A stretch of 64,000 bases of DNA from Jacaranda mimosifolia (Eukaryota > Streptophyta > Magnoliopsida > Lamiales > Bignoniaceae), in NCBI GenBank assembly GCA_018894105.1, contig CM032133.1:17312501-17376500 (forward strand), written 5' to 3'. Positions within the stretch are counted from its first letter, which is position 1. Each line of letters opens with the position of its first letter. The notes below the pieces were generated by a model that did no database searches, was not told where the DNA came from, and saw only the letters and a list, made by a program, of their open reading frames with translations. Below are positions 58,100-64,000 of this stretch, piece after piece. The position numbers and the translations under genes were made by a program.

Positions 58100-59640
58100 G
58101 AGTTCCGAATAGATTTTAGATAGTAGTTGTTCTTACTATATGTGCCCCTAAGAGGATTGGTTTACCACTTATCAAAAATACGATGGTGGTAAAGTGCTCA
58201 TGGAAAACGATGCATCTTGCAGAGTTGTAAGGATTGGCACAGTGAGTATCAGAATGCATGACGGTATTATGAAGACGTTGATAGATGCACGTCAAGTTCC
58301 TAATCTAAAGAAAAATTTAATTTCGCTAAGTACTCTAGATAAGAATAGTTGTGAGTACAGAGCTCGAGACGGAGTTATGTAGGTTTCCAAAGGTGCTTTG
58401 TTAATCATGAAGGGGGACAAAAGGAATGGTCTTTACATATTGCAGGGTAGTACAATTTCTGGTACTGCAACAATTTCTTCAACACTCAACGATACTATGA
58501 AGTTGTGGCATATGTGGCTTGGGCATATGAGTTAGAGAGGAATGTTAGAGTTAAGCAAACGGGGTTTGCTTTGTGGAGAAAAAACTGAGGAGTTGAATTT
58601 TTGTGAGCAGTATGTTTTTGGTAAGCAGCATAGATTGAAGTTCAGCACTGTAGTTCACAAGACCAAAGGCACCGTGGACTACATTCACTCAGATCTTTGG
58701 GGACCTTCTCAAGTTCATTTAAAAGGTGGTGCTAGGTACATGCTGACATTCATTAATGACTTCTCACGAAGAGTATGCGTGTACATGTTGAAGCATAAGG
58801 ATGAAATATTCGTCAAGTTCAAACAATATAAAACTTTGATTGAGAAGCAGATAGGAAATGAGGTCAAACGCTTGAGGATTGACAATGGTTTGGAGTTCTG
58901 CAACAAGGAATTTCAAGAGTTATGTGATAAGGAAGGGATTGTGAGGCATTGCACAGTTGTACATACACCACAGCAAAGCGGAGTTGCAAAAGAGATGAAC
59001 AACTCTATTTAGGGAGAGCTAGATGCATGCTCTTTAATGCTGGATTGTCCAAGGATTTTTGGGCTAAAGTTGTTAATATTACTTGCTATTTGGTGAATAG
59101 GTCACCATCGACTACTTTGGACTGCAAAACACCAATAGAAGTTTAGTCAAAAGCTCCTGTTAATTACTAAATCTGAGGGTATTTGGGTGTCCAGCCTATG
59201 CTCATATCCGCGATGGGAAGCTTGAGCCGAGGGCTACGGAATGCATATTCCTAGGCTATGAGATGGAGTCAAGAGTTATCGTTTGTGGTGTACTGATGAC
59301 AAGGCCTCCAAAGAGATTATCAACAAGGATGTGACATTCGATGAGTCTGCTATGTTGAAAAAGGTAGAGCAGGGTGAAAGTAGTTAAGAGGGCATTAAGG
59401 AAAATGTGGAGTTTGAGATTAGCAGTCCACAAGTTTCAAAAGGGAAACAGAAGGTGGAAGTTGAAGCTAGCGAGAGGTCATCATCACCGAATTAGCAGCG
59501 GGAGACTAATTCACTGCAAACGTATTGTTTGGCTCACGATAGAGAGAGGAGGCAAATCAAATCATCATAGCATTTTGCATATTCAGATCTGGTTGCTTAT
59601 ACTTTGAGTTCGGTCGAGGAGCTTGTGATAGACAAGGATA
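58100..59640 (+). pseudogene. copia protease and integrase, broken
   Basis: The protease region starts ILDSSCSYYMCP (active-site Asp present, DSG read as DSS). It continues VLMENDASCRVVRIGTVSIR and LIDARQVPNLKKNLISLSTL, then LWHMWLGHMS and the zinc-binding part FCEQYVFGKQ, in which the second Cys of the CxxC pair is Tyr. The integrase core has VDYIHSDLWGPS (Asp), LRIDNGLEFCN (Asp) and HTPQQSGVAKEMNNS, where relatives have GVAERMN, so the catalytic Glu is Lys. A frameshift follows, then LSKDFWAKVVNITCYLVNRS and, in further broken pieces, the linker ...KVEVEASERSSS... up to SVEELVIDKD. Confidence 0.85.
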
Positions 59641-59725
59641 TGTGAAGAAAGACCATTCCGGGAATCAAATTCAAGTATTGCTTGGATTTGATAAACATTT
59701 GCAAACTCATATAATAGCCTCTTTT

Positions 59726-59741
59726 GGGGGGGAGGGGGAGA
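59726..59741 (+). promoter_or_regulatory. Polypurine tract of the copia element
   Basis: GGGGGGGAGGGGGAGA, six bases before the likely start of the 3' LTR (TGATGGATGG at 59,748). Confidence 0.7.
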
Positions 59742-59747
59742 CAAAGA

Positions 59748-60363
59748 TGATGGATGGAGAATTTCAAGTCAAGGTGAAGAATTGTTGAGTATGCCTTGAA
59801 ATGTAAGCTACAAACGATGAGAACAACAAAGACGGTGTGAAATGGTGCAGAATCGAGCAAGACAGGATTTTGACATAAGTTTGGGCAATTTGGAGTTGCG
59901 ACCTACGCCAGTTTGCACCCTGGCGCAAGGTGTACTGAAACTATGCACCAGGGTGCAAGTTTTCTACACCCTGGCACAGCATGAACTGCCTCATGAAGAG
60001 TTCCACACGCTAGGGTGCAAATCTTGTGCGCCCTGGCGTGACTGTAGGCCCAAGTTTGTTTTTGCGATATGTTTGGATATTTAAACCATGTTTTCTTCAG
60101 ATTGATTATGAACGAACACTAGAAACATAGTTTTAGACTGTTTTAGAGAATTCTCTCTTAACAGAGATTATAACGAGGGTGTTGGGTGTTCTTATGAGAT
60201 TTGTAAAACTTAAATTGGCACTTAATTTGAAATCAATAAATTCATATTTTTATCAGGTGAATCAGGCACATCGCCGAACCATATAAATCTTGTTGTCTTT
60301 TTTCTTTGAATTACTTTACTTTTATTTTTTAATTTTATTATTTGATCTTTTTGGGTTACAACA
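59748..60363 (+). repeat. 3' LTR of the copia element
   Basis: Starts TGATGGATGGAG after the polypurine tract and ends TTGGGTTACAACA. The last ~430 bp are similar to the 5' copy. The start is less sure than the end. Confidence 0.65.
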
Positions 60364-60784
60364 CCATAATCATATGTTAAGATATCAATTGACATATGGA
60401 CTTATGACCGTCTAAACTTTACGTTATTCTATGCATTAGAAGTCAAAAGGAATCTATGGAAGTTGCATAAGCACAAGATAAACAAAATAAAGGCCATAAT
60501 ATAGTACAAGAAGATACAACATAAAAGAAACAATTTTTTGCCCACCAAATGAGAAATAAAGACAGTGGGGAAGATAGGTCACCTAACTAAAAGATTCTGT
60601 CCTTTCACTAGAAAAGAAAATATTTATTTTAGTCCCTTATTTTTAGTTATCATAATTTATTTACCCAAACCTTTCTAGAAGCAAGAATTATTAAAATGGC
60701 ATGGGTCTGCGCGTGACAAATCTTTTCGGCTGTTCCCATAAGATAATATACATATATGTACAGGAAGGCAGTAAGATTGCACCC

Positions 60785-60799
60785 AAAAAAAAAAAAAAA

Positions 60800-60849
<50 letters not shown>
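60785..60849. repeat. A run and (TAA)n microsatellite
   Basis: About 15 A residues followed by sixteen TAA units (60,801-60,849). Confidence 0.9.
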
Positions 60850-63323
60850 TGCTGACTCAGGTGACATGCTCAAATCTCAATATTGTTTGGCATTAACACA
60901 TAGAGTCTGGTGCATTGAATGGACATTTAACAACGGCTCCAGCCCTCTTTTTTTTTTTTTTTTTATAATTTTTTTGTGAAGAGAAATTTGTTACTACTGA
61001 AAGAAAATATTTTTTTGTAGGTAGAGGTTAGGTATATCAAATCGTACATAAGGTGGGTGCGTAAATATAAATTATGTATGTTTTTTAAACTAGTTGACAA
61101 AATGGCACCTTCTGTTTTCAAATTTGAAATGTTCTTCCCTTCACTTTTTTGAGTGCCTTTAATTTACAACAGACTATATCATCATTTATATTGATGCTTC
61201 AAAAATAAATTTTAAACCTTAAAAAAGAAACCATGTCAGCTAAGATATCAAATATTTATGATTAAATTAAAAATTAGAACTATATATTAATAGAGACACA
61301 ATTTTGTTTTTTTTAATACACTCGACAGCATGAAGCACTGTATCATGCGATAATCAAAATAAAATGATTGTATCTTGCAAGTGATATGGGTCAGATATAT
61401 TGGATGATCAGTTCTTAGCTAATATGTTCTCCCAAACTACAAAATAATGGTGACAATAAATATCAATTATATATCTCAAGTTAGATTTGTTAATGGGTAG
61501 GATATTATCCTATCCATGTCCGTACTCTACAATATATATTCAAAATAATAAATTCTAATTCTACTCTATTATAACATACCCAAAATAACAAGACCCTAAC
61601 ACCATCGTACCCTATTTATTCAAGACCCATTAAGTCTAGCTTGTTGGATTTAAGTTTTTAATGTAGAATCTTTTTAATATATATTAGAAAAATTATTTTG
61701 AATACAAAAATATATTACCTAAATTTAATTAATGTATACATTTAATTTAGTAAATCTTTGTTTTTTATTTCAATACAACTGCAAATATTAAGACCAAAAC
61801 CAACAGTTTTTTAAAATTTCTCAAGTGTAACTGTGTTTAACCCAAAGAATTAATGATTACCTTAATGCAACATATATCAATTTTTTCTCCTAATTTCACA
61901 CACATATGAGGAGACATTGCCCAAATTAATTGATGAATCCAAAGTCAAGAACAATATAACAAATCCAGTATATATATATATATATATATATTGGCTAGCC
62001 CAAATTACATTATCATAGTATATAAACAAAAGTTAAGAAAAATTAATTTTTTTAATATTATTATTTCATGATATAATAATTTATAATTATTATACATTTA
62101 ATTTCGGTATAAATAATTTTAGGCTAATGTTTAAAGTTGAATGTAAACTAATGAGTAATGTTTGGGTACGGGTACATGGATAATTTAGGGTACAGACCCT
62201 ACTCATACCCGTTGCACAATTTTTAATAAGCATGGATATGGATATATATGTGCATGAGTATGACTTTTGGGGCTAATTAGGTAGAATAATACCTTATTCA
62301 CTAATAGGTCTATTCCAAGTAATGCCTAAAATGGTGTTAGGCGAAGAACTAAGAAAATAATTGACATTGTATTAATGAGACAAGTCAGGGTTTCAAGCAT
62401 CAAATTACATGTTAGCGTATATATAGAATATTTTTCAATGATATGATTGTATGATGTCTTGCGTTGGCCATTCGATTATGGTGGTAACGGAAGTTGTTGG
62501 AGATGTGCGAAAGAAATGAAGATGATGGGGGTGATTGTTTTAATAGTATGATGGTGATGCATAACTATATATTGTGTGATCTGACTAAGGGGGCGTATAA
62601 TTAAGATGCCCTCGAAAATCACCTTACTCTAAACTTTTTTGTCACTTAGACATTAATGTTAAATTATTTGAAAAGATTTTATATTTTTCCTATATTTTAT
62701 AAAATATTTTTAAATTTATAAAATAATAGACCTTATTAGAACATAAACTCTTGAAATATTTAGACAAAATAATATTTTGAAACATAAAATATTAATAATG
62801 AAAATTATATAATTAATGTGTTTATAATTTAAAGAATATGTTAAAATTTTATAAATAAGTTACAACTCCTTACTTTTTTTTTAAAAAAAAAAAAAACTTA
62901 TAAGATACTCATAATTATGAAGTTACGAATATGAATGTCCATTTACATTATTAATTCAGATACATTCTCTTTTTCCTTATTCTTAGGTTTCTTGATCCAT
63001 GTGATTCATGTATTATATTAAATAATCATTCATGAATATCCTATTGTGTAACTCTACGAATTGGAGGATTTGGTATCTTATTTGCAAGCTAATTGAAAAG
63101 CTTGCAAGACAAAGCATCAAAGAATTCCTTTCTTTTCTTTGTCTACTTTTCTTTTGCCAACACTCATTATATTTTCTATTTTAGTTTGTCAAGTTTAATA
63201 ACCTTTACATAGTTTTATAATACATTATCAACACAACTCTACCTTTGTGAAATACAATAAAAGTTGAAGCCTCTATTGTTTAACTAATACTAAGTTAACT
63301 TTATTTATTAATTTCTTTTTCTT
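60850..63323. other. Intergenic spacer
   Basis: AT-rich with no gene recognised. GGGTAGGATATTATCCTATC at 61,496 and, about 650 bp on, GGGTACGGGTACATGGATAA (62,165) form loosely inverted GGATA/GTACC-rich ends that may bound a decayed element. Confidence 0.45.
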
Positions 63324-64000
63324 ATGGCTAACCTTACTAAATTTGAATTTGCACCTCTTGAAATTTCTGAAAAGAATTATTGATCATGGATTCTTGATGC
63401 TGAAATGCATCTTCATGTAATGGGTCTTGGGAACTCCATTGTGAAGAAAAATGAGGCAATTGTCCAAAATCGTGCCAAAGTAATGATTTTCCTTCATCAT
63501 CATCTTGGCGAGAGTTTGAAAATTGAATATCTTACTAGTAAAGATCATATTGACAAGTAAAATACCTTAAAGGAAAGATATAATCATTGAAAAGTGGATG
63601 TTCTTCCTAAAGATCACATCCCAATTGAAATTGTGTGCACAAAGTATTTTTGATGAAGATATGTTAGAAAAACTTTCTTTACCTTCCATGAATAAAATTT
63701 GCTCTTACAATAGCAATATCAACAGAAAAGATTCAAAAAGTATTCTGAACTTACTTTCATATCTTCTTGTAGTTAAACAAAACAATGAACTATCAATAGA
63801 AATCATTGAGACCCGATGACCAACAGGTTCTAGCCCATTCCCTGAAGCAAATGTGACTAAAATTTTCAATCTTATATGTGGTCGACGTCATGCCTGCGGC
63901 CATCAAGGTGGTTGTAGTCGTGGTTGAAATGACTATCACAACTATGATAATTGTGACCATTGCCCATCATATTACAAGGGCAAACAACCCTACCAAAAGA
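63324..64000 (+). pseudogene. copia gag-type (UBN2) gene, decayed, runs off the window
   Basis: The ATG at 63,324 opens MANLTKFEFAPLEISEKNY, a stop, then SWILDAEMHLHVMGLGNSIV KKNEAIVQN and AKVMIFLHHHLGESLKIEYL TSKDHIDK, another stop, and LKERYNH. Later pieces in other frames are ITSQLKLC, DEDMLEKLSLPSM and LLVVKQNNELSIE. A Gly/His/Arg-like end (CGRRHACGHQGGCSRG) runs near the window edge. This is the abundant plant copia gag family whose C-terminus is normally RGRGHGRG-rich. It is broken by several stops. Confidence 0.8.

Larger units (their letters stand above)
56790..60363 (+). mobile_element. Ty1/copia LTR retrotransposon, internally deleted
   Basis: Two related flanks (about 56,790-57,228 and 59,748-60,363) end in TTGGGTTAxAACA and enclose a tRNA-iMet-type primer-binding site, gag, protease, integrase and a polypurine tract. 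That gag-PR-INT order is copia. The reverse transcriptase and RNase H are missing: the text jumps at about 59,640 from VEELVIDKD, which lies just before RT in relatives, to IPGIKFKYCLDLINIC, the last residues of pol. The 5' LTR lacks the first ~190 bp seen in the 3' copy, so it is truncated or overwritten. No target duplication was found for that reason. Confidence 0.8.

Noticed and set aside
61490..62250. A complete small transposon bounded by GGGTAGGATA / GGGTACGGGTAC ends
   Set aside because: The inverted similarity is weak and no target duplication could be found, so it is only mentioned in the spacer entry.
1..64000. CRISPR array, bacterial operon, riboswitch or rRNA/tRNA gene
   Set aside because: None seen; introns, plant gene families and plant transposons show a nuclear plant genome. 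The only tRNA-like signal is the SINE box A at about 52,134.

Overview
The window is nuclear DNA from a flowering plant, most likely a eudicot. It is AT-rich and mostly non-coding, and it carries two intron-containing plant genes, long AT-rich spacers, many microsatellites and several classes of plant transposon. No species is claimed. The two genes whose exons I could assemble with splice sites and no stops are a plastid ferrochelatase of the FC2 type (+ strand, about 39.9-45.3 kb) and an SnRK2 protein kinase of the SnRK2.4/2.10 type (- strand, 53.56-46.76 kb). They converge tail to tail with about 1.4 kb between their stop codons. Nearly everything else is transposon-derived and broken.

Layout. 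0.1-4.6 kb: remnant on the - strand of a transposon-type ULP1 cysteine-protease gene, with two tandem arrays. 5.1-5.8 kb: a ~350-bp tandem duplication. 6,289-13,658: a 7.4-kb Mutator-like element with diverged long terminal inverted repeats and a perfect 9-bp target duplication; its interior is mainly two satellite-like arrays (about 445-bp and 290-bp units), and only a CCHC zinc knuckle recalls a transposase. 14.26-14.41 kb: long perfect foldback. 16.9-20.0 kb: decayed PIF/Harbinger element (nuclease plus Myb/SANT partner), with a 472-bp Tourist-like MITE inserted in the nuclease. 21,287-31,790: complete but dead Ty3/gypsy element of the Tat/Retand type, with 5-bp target duplication, gag-pol, a short tandem array and a long antisense extra ORF. 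32.3-33.2 kb: probable Myb/SANT-like remnant. 34.1-34.7 kb: unrecognised overlapping ORFs. 37.07 kb: possible Helitron 3' end. 38.4-53.6 kb: the two host genes. 56.8-60.4 kb: Ty1/copia element that has lost its RT/RNase H. 63.3 kb to the end: a decayed copia gag.

The two host genes are functionally separate: the last step of plastid haem synthesis, and osmotic-stress signalling. The SnRK2 introns hold a Mutator-type insertion and a tRNA-derived SINE stub. I found no clearly new multi-gene system. The most unusual structures are the satellite-filled Mutator-like element, the MITE-in-Harbinger nesting whose removal restores the reading frame, and the antisense ORF of the Ty3 element.
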